Positions 42,392-52,489 of a stretch of 64,000 bases of DNA are shown piece after piece; position 1 is the stretch's first letter; every line of letters begins with the position of its first letter. The stretch lies in contig JAKSIC010000005.1 of the NCBI GenBank assembly GCA_024399015.1, forward strand, positions 1-64,000, written 5' to 3'. A program made the position numbers and the translations under genes. Origin of the DNA: Fibrobacter sp. (GTDB taxonomy: Bacteria > Fibrobacterota > Fibrobacteria > Fibrobacterales > Fibrobacteraceae). The notes under the pieces are model-generated. The model saw only the letters and a program-made list of their open reading frames with translations. It made no database searches and was not told the DNA's origin.

Positions 42392-42423
42392 AGAATGTGA
42401 CCCCGAGGGTTCACATTCTTTTG
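42392..42423 (+). terminator. Hairpin between the two GH9 genes
   Basis: AGAATGTGA-CCC and GGGTTCACATTCT pair over about 12 bases with one bulge, followed by TTTTG. The T-run is short, so it may only partly stop transcription and reduce expression of the genes after it. Confidence 0.75.
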
Positions 42424-42457
42424 CGTATTTAGGTACTGGGAAAAAAGAGGATTAATT

Positions 42458-45400
42458 ATGAAAAAAACACTTGGATTACTCATTTTGCTAGGTTCAATGT
42501 TTGCAGGGCAAGCCTTTGCAGACTTGGATTTTCCCAACATTGACAGAACGGACAAGGTCAGTGACCGTCGCTACCTGGACTCCTTGAACGTCTACAACAG
42601 ACGTCCCATCCGTGTAAACCAAAGTGGTTTCAGACCCCAGGACCATAAGTACGCCTACGTGGCAGATCCCACCGTCAAGACATTCTCTGTTGTTGACGCC
42701 AACACAGGAAAGATCGTCGAAGCTGGCAACAACACATTGACCTTGCTCGATGCCAAGGCCCCGAAGCCTTACATCTGGGTTAACGGTGCATTCAACTCTC
42801 TTGATGTTCTGTATGAATTCGGAACAAACGCCGAAACCTCGGAAACCGAAGTTCTGTACAAGGCAGACTTTAGCGGACTTACCACCGTTGGTGAATATTA
42901 CATCGTTGTAGGCAAGGACACCTCTGCAACGTTCTACGTTCATCCGTCCATCTTTAACGCCATTTTTGAAAACTCCCTGAAGTTCTTCGGCATCCAGCGC
43001 TGCGGAAACACAAAGTCCCATATGCACGCCGCTTGCCACTTGAAAGACGGTTCTGCAGTTGGTCACGACCTTACCGGTGGCTGGCATGACTGCGGGGACC
43101 ATTTCAAGCCTTCCGAAACTATCGGCTACGCTGCTTACGCCATGGCAACAACCTACCTGGTTTACCAGGACAAGGCAGAAGACCGCTACGGCAATTCCTA
43201 CGCAGACACCACCATAACCGATGGTATTCCTGATATTCTTTACGAAGCCAAGATCGGTGCAGACTATATCTTTAAACTTTACAAGGCTTCCAAGGCAGAC
43301 GGCCTTATTGCAAAGAACGACATGTACCACACCGTGGGTAGCGAACTGGACCACGAATTCTGGGATCTCCCCGAAAGACAGGATGCTCAGGCTTATACAA
43401 AGGGTGGACCGGACCGTGATGTTACTGCAAATATCGGAACCTACGCCGGCGCATTCGCAGCAGCCCTGGCCTACTTTGCTGTAGGTTGGGAACCGTACGA
43501 TCCCGTTTACGCAGACTCCCTTATTGAAGCCGCCAAGGACATTTACAAGAATGTCATGATCCCCCACACTCCCCTTGGAAAGTATGACTACACAAAGAGC
43601 GATATTCCGAGTGCACTCTATCCGGGTGGCAGCAACCAGTCCAACATGAATGATGATGCGGCAGCCGCAGCACTCGCTCTGTGGTACGCCACCAAGGACA
43701 CCTTGTACCAGTACGATTTGTACAAGAACCTGAAGATTAGCGACAACTCCACCAACTACATGTACAACAATGAACCTGGTGACGCAGGTCCGTATTTCAA
43801 GGGTGGCTTCCTTGGACAAATTAGCGGTTTCTATCCTGGCGGATGGATGACCGACTACGAAAATACACACGCCTATGTTTTGTTCTCCTTTGTGAAGCTC
43901 ATCCTTGAAGACGAAGAAGTTGCAAAGACCTACAACGTCGGCACTTTGGAAAGAGATACTCTTATTCAGCGTGCAACCAACTCCCTCCGTCGTTTGACCG
44001 ATGATGGTTCCCAAGGCAACAACATTATTTACGAAAACCGTTTTGGTGCAGTCAAAGCTGTTCCTCCCTACAACCTTGTCTGGACCTCCAGTGACTGGGG
44101 TTTCAACCGTTACAATATTGGTGCAGCAAACGCAATCTTCATGCTTTCTGAAATCACCACCGGCGCAGAAAAGGAAGCATACCTGAACCTGGCCCTGGAC
44201 AACATCTATTACAACTTGGGAGCCAACCCTTGGGATATTTCCTTCATTATGGGTGCAGGTGACAAGAACCAGAACCATCCCCATAACAGAACTGCAAACC
44301 CTGACGGTTATAACGCAGGCGGTATGCCCTACGAATACCGTTGCCCCCGAGGTGCTTTGATGGGTGGTGCAGCTCCCACGAATCCGTTGCTGGAAGACTG
44401 GAAGGATTATACCGCCACCGAAACCTGTATCGACTTCTCTGTTCAGCTGTTGATGCCCGCACAGAGCTTGGCAGCGACCCTCCCCATTGACGCAGAAGGC
44501 CCCCTGTTCAGCAACATCGCAGGCACTCCCATCACAGACACATCCGCTATCATTAGCTGGGACGCCAACGAAGTTGCTCTTGTCACCGTATTCTACAATA
44601 CTACCCCCGACGCTGCTGGTGCAAAATCTGTTCAGCAGACTACCGCAAGCAAGGGCGGTGCTTTGACCATCGAAGGACTTGAACTGGGTCAGACCTACTA
44701 CTTCTTCCTGGAAGGTATGGACACCAAGAGAAACATTTCTACCGACGATAACCATGGTCTGTGGTACCAGTTCACTATGGTTCCCACAGCAACAACCATC
44801 AGCGGCGTAACCATCTGCCAGGTGGACAACCGTAGCGCAAAGATCTTCTGGTGGAGCAGCGACCGTATGAACGGTGTGGTGAACTATGGAACATCCATGT
44901 CCGCCCTTTCCAACGCTCAGCCTGCAGAAGGTGGCGCAGTGATGTTCCATCAGGCAACACTGACCAACCTTAAAGCAGGAACCACCTACTACTTCAACGT
45001 ATCTTCCGGAACCACCACCGACGACAACGGCGGTATGGGATACTCCTTCACTACGGAATCCCATTCCACTTATGCTGACCTGGATATTTCCATCAAGCCT
45101 AGCTCCTACCAAGACGATGCTAAATGCTCGGACTGGAAGGCCTGTAAGCAATTCATCGTCATCATTTCCAACAACGACACCATTCCGTTCGAAGACTTTG
45201 AAATCCGCATGTACCTGAACAACAGCAAGCTTAGCGCCATGAGCAACATCAAGCAGAACTTTGGCGGTAACGGCCTGGCAGGTCCACCCATTTCCATTGA
45301 CTTTGGTACAGCTCAGTCCGACGGTTTCGGCGGTTACTACTTGCCCATCAAGGTCAACGGTGTTCTGGAAGTTTCTGGTCGTTTGACATTCCAGCTTCTG

Positions 45401-48289
45401 TTCCATGACTACAACCCCAACAATCCCACAACGAACTTCGGAGAACTTGAAGGTTCCTGGTCTCTCCGTGCACACATGGAAGAAGATGATCCGGAACAGT
45501 TCAAGGGTATTGACTTGACCAAGGGTCCGTATTACACAGGAACGGAAACTACATTCCTGGAAACCGTAAACGGAGTTAAGGAAGTCGCATTCACCCGCGA
45601 TCCGTACATTGCCGTTTACTACCACGGCAAGCACATTTACGGCTATGGTCCGGACTACACTCCGGAAAACGGTCCGCAAGTTAACCGCACAGTCACCATT
45701 GATTTCAGCAAGCCTTTCGTTTCTCCCATCAGTTCTGTCGAAAAGGAAGACGCAGCAACATCCTATGTGGCAACTAGCGGCGTAACACCTTCCGGCGTAT
45801 TAGACGATTTCGAAATGAACGCTGTTTCCCGTTTTGGAAACACCATGTACGTCAAGTCAAACCGTAAGGACTCCCTGCTGTTCGCTTTGGATACAGCCTT
45901 GTCCTACGGCAACAACTATATGGAATTTGTCAGCTGGCACAATCACGCAGCCAACATGAGCGGCAGTTACGATTGCGCCTGCGCTGTTGCTCGTACCAAC
46001 GTTGAGATCGACACCATCGTCAATCCGCCGGAACAGCGTTATCTCGTATTCACCGTGGATACAGTTTTCGCCTACACCGGAAAGATGACCGAGGTTCACG
46101 TGCAGTTGCTGGACAGCAACCTGAATCTTATTGACAGGGAAACCGTAAACATCCTTCTCAGCACAGGAACAGGCTTTGCCAAGTTCTACACTTCCGCAAC
46201 CGCAACAATTCCTACGGAACGTATCGACATTGTCAATGGCGAAGGCGTATTCTACATCAGCTCTGACAAGACAACTGAAACACTCCTTAGAGCCTCCGGC
46301 AACAACTCTGCAGCCTACAACTATGCAACTGCATCTGCAGTGCTGATCATCAAGGACACTCCGCCTTGGCCGATTATTGATGAAGCTAAGATGGTCGACC
46401 TTGATTGCGATAATATTCCGGACGCAATTCAGATTCTCCTTACTAACGATTACCAGGCTGGACAATCCTTCAGTTCAGTGACCTTCGAATACGATGGCGT
46501 TTCCTACGAAACCACGAACGTCATTAGCCATAACGGTAAGGAATTGACGGTCGGCATCACTATTCCGAACGCAAAGGTCAACACCAGCCCGTTCGGAAAA
46601 ATCAAGCTCGTTTCCAAAGTCGGCAAGGAAACCAAGACACACGAAGACTTCTATCAGGATGGAATTCCCCCGACCCTGTTGTCCGTATCTGTTCTTGAAA
46701 AGCTGGAAAGAGCAACAAGTGACAAGGTCTATATGGAATTCAGCGAACCGGTTGCAATTCCCGATGAATACTGGCCTGTGTCCTTGTTTGCAACGGACAA
46801 GGTAACTGCAGTTGCCGATCCTAGAATCATCGCCACCAAGATTTACAACGATACCCTCAACATTTGGGAATTTGAAGTAGCACTCGGCGTAGTTTCTGAA
46901 GGAATGCACGCTCAATTGAGAAACAACAGCTCCATCAAGGACAAGAGTGGAAACCTGGCAGCAGGCGCCTGCGGCCAGCCCCTCCTCCCCATTATGTTGA
47001 AGTTGCTGCCTGTGCCTATGACATTCGCCGCCATCTCCGATCTGGACGACGACGGCCTTGCAGAACACGTTGATATAGCTTTCGAACGCGCTATGGACAG
47101 CCGTCATATTCCAGACAGCATCTCCGTGATTTTCGGTACCACTGAACCCGAAACTCTTTGGGTTGCTGGTAGCAAGCTGGTTATAAGCGCTACTGGCACA
47201 GAAGCCACCTTAGACCTCGAAACGCCCTTCAGCCTCGGCAAGACCAGCGGTAATTACAGCGGCACTTCCCGTGGCGTGGAAATTGAGAACGCAGGTCTCG
47301 TCACCCAGCATCTGGGCTCCGGCGCAACCTACGAATCCAATTCCGTTCTTGGCGAAGATAAGGCTGGTCCGGTCATTGCTTCCGCAACAGTGATGACATC
47401 AAAGTCTAGCGGACTTGTCATCTTGAACCTCTATGTCAGCGAACCCTTTGTTGAAACAAATACAGCCCTCCCCTATTACGACCAGAAGCAGGCCGACAAG
47501 GTAACTTCGATCAGATCCATTGATGTCAAGACCATGTCTATTATCACTGGCGGCCAAATCACCACTGGTTACGAAGGCAACTCCGACATTGCACCCAACG
47601 ATGGAGACTTCGTTCGCTTGCTGCCGCAGCTCACAGGCGCCATCATGGATAAGAATGGAAACGTTCCCGCAACCAACGCACCGTGGGTACCCATTTCCAA
47701 TAACGGAAAGCCGAAAATCAAGTTCAAGGTGGATCTCGTAAACAAGATTGCAAATTCCAGCAACCAGATTGCATCTGGTGTTCCGAACAACAAGAACATC
47801 AGACTCTACATTCAGAACCCGAAGACCAAGTCTCTTGACCTCATCCAGAACGGAAAGGTTGTGGCAACCCATATTGACTCCACTGCTCTTCAGGGCGCAA
47901 TCTGGAAGATCGACCTCACTATTCCTCGCGGTTCCTCCGGTGCAGAATCTGCAGCTTGGGATTCTCTGAGAGTCCGTTACAACATTCCGATCTATTCTAA
48001 CCTCGGAAGCTACGTAAACCGTTTGGCAGGCAAGTTCAACGTAAGTTCTGCCCAATATCTGTCCACCGCAGGCAAGGTCATCTTCTTTGCCGAATGGGCA
48101 AATATGCAGGGTACCGGCCTCCAGTCGGAAGACGGTGGTTCTGTTGGAACTGGCGCCTATATTTACAAGGCTCAGTTGAATACAACCTTTGTTCCCAACA
48201 AGGACAAGGATCCTGAACTTGCCAAGAAGTTCTCCGGAAAGAATTCCTATGACAAGACGGAAACCTTCGGTGTAAAGCGAAATTGGTAA
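42458..48289 (+). CDS. Giant secreted GH9 cellulase (second of a tandem pair)
   Basis: 1943 residues, same order of parts as the first copy: signal peptide (MKKTLGLLILLGSMFAGQAFA), Ig-like domain (PIRVNQSGF), GH9 domain with Asp211 and Asp214 in HDCGD, HPHNR (607-611) and Glu655 in TETCID, FN3-like modules, a cellulose-binding-like region, and repeats starting DLDCDNIPDA and DLDDDGLAEH. It ends KTETFGVKRNW, like the first copy's tail. The His703 position of the first enzyme is Asn610 here, so substrate handling may differ. It should be an extracellular endoglucanase or processive cellulase. The histidine kinase ATG lies one base after its stop. Confidence 0.93.
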   Translation: MKKTLGLLILLGSMFAGQAFADLDFPNIDRTDKVSDRRYLDSLNVYNRRPIRVNQSGFRPQDHKYAYVADPTVKTFSVVDANTGKIVEAGNNTLTLLDAKAPKPYIWVNGAFNSLDVLYEFGTNAETSETEVLYKADFSGLTTVGEYYIVVGKDTSATFYVHPSIFNAIFENSLKFFGIQRCGNTKSHMHAACHLKDGSAVGHDLTGGWHDCGDHFKPSETIGYAAYAMATTYLVYQDKAEDRYGNSYADTTITDGIPDILYEAKIGADYIFKLYKASKADGLIAKNDMYHTVGSELDHEFWDLPERQDAQAYTKGGPDRDVTANIGTYAGAFAAALAYFAVGWEPYDPVYADSLIEAAKDIYKNVMIPHTPLGKYDYTKSDIPSALYPGGSNQSNMNDDAAAAALALWYATKDTLYQYDLYKNLKISDNSTNYMYNNEPGDAGPYFKGGFLGQISGFYPGGWMTDYENTHAYVLFSFVKLILEDEEVAKTYNVGTLERDTLIQRATNSLRRLTDDGSQGNNIIYENRFGAVKAVPPYNLVWTSSDWGFNRYNIGAANAIFMLSEITTGAEKEAYLNLALDNIYYNLGANPWDISFIMGAGDKNQNHPHNRTANPDGYNAGGMPYEYRCPRGALMGGAAPTNPLLEDWKDYTATETCIDFSVQLLMPAQSLAATLPIDAEGPLFSNIAGTPITDTSAIISWDANEVALVTVFYNTTPDAAGAKSVQQTTASKGGALTIEGLELGQTYYFFLEGMDTKRNISTDDNHGLWYQFTMVPTATTISGVTICQVDNRSAKIFWWSSDRMNGVVNYGTSMSALSNAQPAEGGAVMFHQATLTNLKAGTTYYFNVSSGTTTDDNGGMGYSFTTESHSTYADLDISIKPSSYQDDAKCSDWKACKQFIVIISNNDTIPFEDFEIRMYLNNSKLSAMSNIKQNFGGNGLAGPPISIDFGTAQSDGFGGYYLPIKVNGVLEVSGRLTFQLLFHDYNPNNPTTNFGELEGSWSLRAHMEEDDPEQFKGIDLTKGPYYTGTETTFLETVNGVKEVAFTRDPYIAVYYHGKHIYGYGPDYTPENGPQVNRTVTIDFSKPFVSPISSVEKEDAATSYVATSGVTPSGVLDDFEMNAVSRFGNTMYVKSNRKDSLLFALDTALSYGNNYMEFVSWHNHAANMSGSYDCACAVARTNVEIDTIVNPPEQRYLVFTVDTVFAYTGKMTEVHVQLLDSNLNLIDRETVNILLSTGTGFAKFYTSATATIPTERIDIVNGEGVFYISSDKTTETLLRASGNNSAAYNYATASAVLIIKDTPPWPIIDEAKMVDLDCDNIPDAIQILLTNDYQAGQSFSSVTFEYDGVSYETTNVISHNGKELTVGITIPNAKVNTSPFGKIKLVSKVGKETKTHEDFYQDGIPPTLLSVSVLEKLERATSDKVYMEFSEPVAIPDEYWPVSLFATDKVTAVADPRIIATKIYNDTLNIWEFEVALGVVSEGMHAQLRNNSSIKDKSGNLAAGACGQPLLPIMLKLLPVPMTFAAISDLDDDGLAEHVDIAFERAMDSRHIPDSISVIFGTTEPETLWVAGSKLVISATGTEATLDLETPFSLGKTSGNYSGTSRGVEIENAGLVTQHLGSGATYESNSVLGEDKAGPVIASATVMTSKSSGLVILNLYVSEPFVETNTALPYYDQKQADKVTSIRSIDVKTMSIITGGQITTGYEGNSDIAPNDGDFVRLLPQLTGAIMDKNGNVPATNAPWVPISNNGKPKIKFKVDLVNKIANSSNQIASGVPNNKNIRLYIQNPKTKSLDLIQNGKVVATHIDSTALQGAIWKIDLTIPRGSSGAESAAWDSLRVRYNIPIYSNLGSYVNRLAGKFNVSSAQYLSTAGKVIFFAEWANMQGTGLQSEDGGSVGTGAYIYKAQLNTTFVPNKDKDPELAKKFSGKNSYDKTETFGVKRNW

Positions 48290-48290
48290 C

Positions 48291-50621
48291 ATGGCAGAAA
48301 GTCTGTATTCAGATTCCCCGTATCTACTGATACTGTCCATCACGGCATTGGTACTGTCGTTCTATTTCCCGACCCTCATGGGAAGTAAAATGACGGTGCA
48401 GTCAATGCCCAGTTCCATGAAGAAGTTGATACTTGTAAACATCATCTGGAACGCATGCAGCTGTATCGGCATCATCTTCTTTAGCGGGAATGTTGAACCA
48501 GGCTCCGTGGCTTATAATCTTCGTCAAGTTCTTTTCGGAATCCAGGCCCTTGCCTGGGTTCGAATCGGCATGGTTTCCTACGAAATCGGCGAAATGATTA
48601 TGTTCAGCAAGATAACGACGCTACGAAATGTGACAAACATTTTCGCGTCGGTTCTTATTGTGGCTCTGACCGCATTGTTTATTATCGACCCTACTGTTCT
48701 TGAATCTCTCGACATCCAGATTTTCAAGACCAATCCCATCTTCGCCAGTTTTTGCCTTATCTACCTGTTGTTCCTGCTTCCCGTTTTTATTGGAGCCATT
48801 TACCAGCTCCTCCACGGATCCATGCAGGCCATAGATCACACCTTGGCTCAGACCGGACGTTACATGGCAGGGACATATGCGTTCTTCGTCTCCATCGCTT
48901 GCGCCTTCGACATCATCATTCCCTTTACTGTAAATCTGCAGACTTGGCTGGGCCCGTTCCATTTCATGATCTGGCACCAGTTCCTGACCCTGTTCCTCAC
49001 CTTTCTTTGCAGTCAATACTACACCTCCATTTCCTTCAAGAACAAAAGTTCCCTCTGGTTCCTGAGGAAAATCATCAGCAAGATGGATGACGGCATCATC
49101 TATTTTAATGACGATGGAAAAATTGAATACGCAAACCAAGGTGCCGTAAAGTTGCTTGCCATTCCTGCAGACAACCTTCAGGGAAAATCCATTCGCAGCG
49201 TTTTTCCTCCCAACTTGAACTTTTTCAACGAGTTGGTTTATAACGACATTCAAATGGATATCAACGGTGAGCGCCACTCCTTCAAGATTCATTTTTTCAA
49301 GGTACGCCAAACGATGACGACGTTAATGAATGTCGCTTATTTCATTGACCAGTCCAAGACATTGCTGCTTCAGAAAGACTTGAAAACATTGAACGAGCAG
49401 TACGTGGAATACACCCACGACCTGGTCCGCTACCAGGACCGTTTGAATAGAGAAGCTCGTATCAAGGCAGAAAAGGAAAACGTGCTTAACACATTGATTA
49501 ACGCACTGCCCTTCAGAGTCTGGTACAAGAATGAACAAGGTGTTTATCAAAAGCAAAACCAGCTTGACTTGGACAACCAAGGTTCTTTGGAAGGTGTCAA
49601 CGATTCTCGTGAAAGCATTTCTCCTTACGAACGTAACGCCCGCGAAAACGGAGAAGCTGGCGTTTACACCTCCTACGTAAACAAGGACGGTATCGAAGTT
49701 TCCCAGGACGAAGCAAACCGACTGACAAAAAATGGGGAACTGGTTCAAACCTTTGACAACATGTACATTCCTATCCTTCAGGGGCAAGCTCCGTTCAAGA
49801 CGCTTTGCATCAAGGTGGATATGACGAAGCAGCGTCGTTTGGAGCAGGAACGAAACATGCTCCGCGAACAGAAATTCATCCACAGCCGTCTTGAAGAACT
49901 GGGCACCATGTGCGGAGCCTTCGCTCACGACTACAACAACATTCTCGGTTCCCAGATTGGATTCTGCCAGCTGGCACAGGAAATGTTGCCCAAGGATCAC
50001 CAGGCCTACATGTTCATCAGCGAAGCTTTGAAGGCTGCCGAACGAGGCAAGACCTCCTTGGAAGAATTGCTGAACGCAATCCGCGGAAACGCAAAGTCCG
50101 CAACACCTGCAATCGTCATTTCTCCCTACATGATCATCGAAGACGTGGTGAAGAAACTGACACTGACCTTGCCGCCTAGCATCACCCTCAACAGCGAGAA
50201 CATGGATCACAGCATCAAGATCCGCGGTGTTGTCGCATCCCTGGACCGCATCATCAGCAACATGGCCAACAACGCCATTTTCGCCATGAAGGAAACCGGG
50301 GGCACACTCACCTTCCAGTTGCTCCGAGACGAACTTGCCGAACAGTTGGTTACGCCCTTCGCCCCGCCCATTCCGGCAGGCAAGTACGCAAAGATCATCA
50401 TCTCGGATACGGGCTCCGGCATGGACTCCAGCACCTTGGAACGAATCTTTGCACCGTTCTTTACCACAAAAGCACCTGGCGAAGGTCTTGGTTTAGGCCT
50501 ATCTTCCGCACTTCGACTGCTAAAAGAGGGAAACGCATACTTTACTGTGCAAACAACTCTCGGCAAAGGAACTACATTTAATCTATATTGGCCTTTAGAA
50601 ACTGAAATCAAGGAGAACTAA
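48291..50621 (+). CDS. Membrane PAS-domain histidine kinase
   Basis: 776 residues. About seven hydrophobic segments in residues 8-240, a PAS domain (about 258-355, DDGIIYFNDDGKIEYAN), a short coiled coil, a second PAS-like domain (about 395-510, LPFRVWYKNEQGVYQ), a dimerisation domain with phospho-accepting His546 in AFAHDYNNIL, and an ATPase domain with NNAIFAM (N box), DTGSGMD and a GEGLGLGLS G2 box. It reads a signal in the membrane or cytoplasm and phosphorylates a receiver; the next two genes encode receivers. The start lies one base after the GH9 stop, so translation is probably coupled. Confidence 0.9.
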   Translation: MAESLYSDSPYLLILSITALVLSFYFPTLMGSKMTVQSMPSSMKKLILVNIIWNACSCIGIIFFSGNVEPGSVAYNLRQVLFGIQALAWVRIGMVSYEIGEMIMFSKITTLRNVTNIFASVLIVALTALFIIDPTVLESLDIQIFKTNPIFASFCLIYLLFLLPVFIGAIYQLLHGSMQAIDHTLAQTGRYMAGTYAFFVSIACAFDIIIPFTVNLQTWLGPFHFMIWHQFLTLFLTFLCSQYYTSISFKNKSSLWFLRKIISKMDDGIIYFNDDGKIEYANQGAVKLLAIPADNLQGKSIRSVFPPNLNFFNELVYNDIQMDINGERHSFKIHFFKVRQTMTTLMNVAYFIDQSKTLLLQKDLKTLNEQYVEYTHDLVRYQDRLNREARIKAEKENVLNTLINALPFRVWYKNEQGVYQKQNQLDLDNQGSLEGVNDSRESISPYERNARENGEAGVYTSYVNKDGIEVSQDEANRLTKNGELVQTFDNMYIPILQGQAPFKTLCIKVDMTKQRRLEQERNMLREQKFIHSRLEELGTMCGAFAHDYNNILGSQIGFCQLAQEMLPKDHQAYMFISEALKAAERGKTSLEELLNAIRGNAKSATPAIVISPYMIIEDVVKKLTLTLPPSITLNSENMDHSIKIRGVVASLDRIISNMANNAIFAMKETGGTLTFQLLRDELAEQLVTPFAPPIPAGKYAKIIISDTGSGMDSSTLERIFAPFFTTKAPGEGLGLGLSSALRLLKEGNAYFTVQTTLGKGTTFNLYWPLETEIKEN

Positions 50622-50995
50622 TGTCTACTATCTTGGTAATTGACGATGACGAACAGTTCAATCTGATGCTGAAATCTGCCCTCGAAATCAAGGGTTACAA
50701 CGTAGAGACCGCAAGCAATGGCCGTGACGCCAAGGCTCTCTACCAGAACAAGCAATACGATGTTATCATCACCGACATCATCATGCCGGACGTTGATGGT
50801 TATGAAGTCATTTTGGACCTGCGCCGTTTGAACATGAGCGACCGCACCATCGCAGTAAGCGGTGGCGGACGTACCGCTGCAGAAGACTACCTGGTCACTG
50901 CACAGCACTTCGACGTAGCAGCAACCTTCAACAAGCCCGTTGACCTTCAGGCTCTGCGCTCCAAGGTTGAAGAAATCATCAAGAGCCATTCCTAA
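50621..50995 (+). CDS. Single-domain response regulator (CheY-like)
   Basis: 124 residues, only a receiver domain. Acidic pair VIDDDE, phospho-acceptor Asp near residue 52 in VIITDIIMPD, Ser in AVSGG, and Lys in FNKPV are all present, so it should be phosphorylated normally. Without an output domain it would pass phosphate on or bind a partner. Its ATG overlaps the kinase stop (TAATG), with AAGGAG immediately upstream, so it is the obvious primary target of the kinase. Confidence 0.92.
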   Translation: MSTILVIDDDEQFNLMLKSALEIKGYNVETASNGRDAKALYQNKQYDVIITDIIMPDVDGYEVILDLRRLNMSDRTIAVSGGGRTAAEDYLVTAQHFDVAATFNKPVDLQALRSKVEEIIKSHS

Positions 50996-51014
50996 TAGGA
51001 TCCTCTTCTAGAAA

Positions 51015-52472
51015 ATGAATATCCTAATTGCGGATTCCGACCAGAAATTCGTAAATGACATCCGGCGTTCTTGGTCTGTGCCGAACACCAATCTTTTGAC
51101 GTGTTCCGACGAGAGCGTTCTGATGCCCATGGTTAAGAAGGATTCGATAGACCTTGCGTTTATCGAAGTTCCTTTCTTGATGATGGACAACATGGATATG
51201 GTGAGTTACCTGAAGGAACGTCACCCTGGGATTGAAATTTTCATTTTGTGCGACGACCGCAACTGGCAGGGCGCCGCAAGCGCCATCACCCGAGGCGCCA
51301 ACAGTTTCCTTAAGAAGCCCATTACGCTTTCCCTTTTGGAAGCTACCGCCCAGAAAATTCAGGCACAACTGCAGAACAAGTCCAACAGCCAGCTCATGGA
51401 ATCCCAGGTGCTGGACAGCCTTTTGGGCAACACTGCAGAAATGCGCAAAATCCTCAAGACCGTATACAAGATTGCTCCCACCAACAGTACCGTTCTGATT
51501 ACCGGTGAATCTGGTTCCGGTAAGGAATTCTTGGCCAACGTCATCCACCGTTACAGCAAGCGTGCTACGGAACCCTTCGTGGCTGTGAACTGCGGAGCCA
51601 TTCCCGAGAACCTGGTGGAAAGCGAATTGTTCGGTAGCAGAAAGGGCGCCTACACCGGCTCCACCACCGACAAGAAGGGTTTGTTTGAATCCGCCAACGG
51701 TGGCACCTTGTTCCTTGATGAAGTGGGTGAACTTTCTCCTGCAACACAGGTCAAGCTTCTGCGTTTCTTGCAAAGTCACGAGATTCGTCGCGTGGGCGAA
51801 ACAGAAGCCCGCTATCTTGATGTGCGCATCATCGCCGCAACTAACAGGAACCTTCAGGACCAGATGCGTAATGGCAACTTCCGCGAAGACCTGTACTATC
51901 GTTTGAATACCTTCCACTTGCAGTTGCCGCCTCTTCGCGACCGCAAGCCAGCCCTCCCCAACCTGATCAAGTATTTCATCTTGAAGAACAAGGAATCTCA
52001 GGGCAAGGAAATCATCGACCTGGAACCGGCGGCTCTTTATGCGTTGACCAAGTACCAGTATCCGGGCAACATCCGTGAACTGGAAAACATTCTGGAACAC
52101 GCAATTGTTCTTTCTGAAAACGGCATTATACGTTTGGAAGATCTTCCTGAAAATGTCCAGGAATGCGCCAAGGAAAAGACCATGGCCATCCCCCACATCA
52201 AGGGCGCAGAAAACATCGTCGAAAGTGCGGTCATGGAAGATCAGCCTCGCCAAATCGGTTGCGGCAGCACCGAAACCGCACAGGCAGTAGCCTCTGTTCA
52301 AAGCGATGAAATTCTCACCCTGGAAGAAATGGAACGTCGCCACATTCTGAACGCACTCAGCGTCTGCAATGGCAACCGCACCGAAGTCTGCAAGAGGCTC
52401 GGCATCAGCCGCGCTACACTTTGGCGCAAGCTTAAAGAACTTAAGATTGAAATGGAAGGCGGCGAAGACTAG
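51015..52472 (+). CDS. NtrC-type sigma54 activator with a changed receiver
   Basis: 485 residues. The receiver-like domain (1-125) keeps the acidic pair (Asp7, Asp9) and Lys101 in FLKKP, but the phospho-acceptor position is Glu51 (DLAFIEVPF) and the conserved Ser/Thr is Cys79. The AAA+ domain has Walker A GESGSGKE, the sigma54 loop GAYTGS in place of the usual GAFTGA, Walker B GGTLFLDEVGEL and R-finger-region motifs. A Fis-type helix-turn-helix ends it (RTEVCKRLGISRATLWRKLK). It should open sigma54 promoters, possibly without phosphorylation. It ends the cellulase-kinase cluster. Confidence 0.9.
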   Translation: MNILIADSDQKFVNDIRRSWSVPNTNLLTCSDESVLMPMVKKDSIDLAFIEVPFLMMDNMDMVSYLKERHPGIEIFILCDDRNWQGAASAITRGANSFLKKPITLSLLEATAQKIQAQLQNKSNSQLMESQVLDSLLGNTAEMRKILKTVYKIAPTNSTVLITGESGSGKEFLANVIHRYSKRATEPFVAVNCGAIPENLVESELFGSRKGAYTGSTTDKKGLFESANGGTLFLDEVGELSPATQVKLLRFLQSHEIRRVGETEARYLDVRIIAATNRNLQDQMRNGNFREDLYYRLNTFHLQLPPLRDRKPALPNLIKYFILKNKESQGKEIIDLEPAALYALTKYQYPGNIRELENILEHAIVLSENGIIRLEDLPENVQECAKEKTMAIPHIKGAENIVESAVMEDQPRQIGCGSTETAQAVASVQSDEILTLEEMERRHILNALSVCNGNRTEVCKRLGISRATLWRKLKELKIEMEGGED

Positions 52473-52489
52473 CGCGAATTGCGCCGGCC

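Noticed and set aside
39109-42555. 1148-residue minus-strand frame opposite the first GH9 gene (and 1061 residues opposite the second, 42494-45679)
   Set aside because: Codon bias in long, GC-balanced genes opens the opposite frame; the plus-strand frames have signal peptides, ribosome sites and GH9 catalytic motifs.
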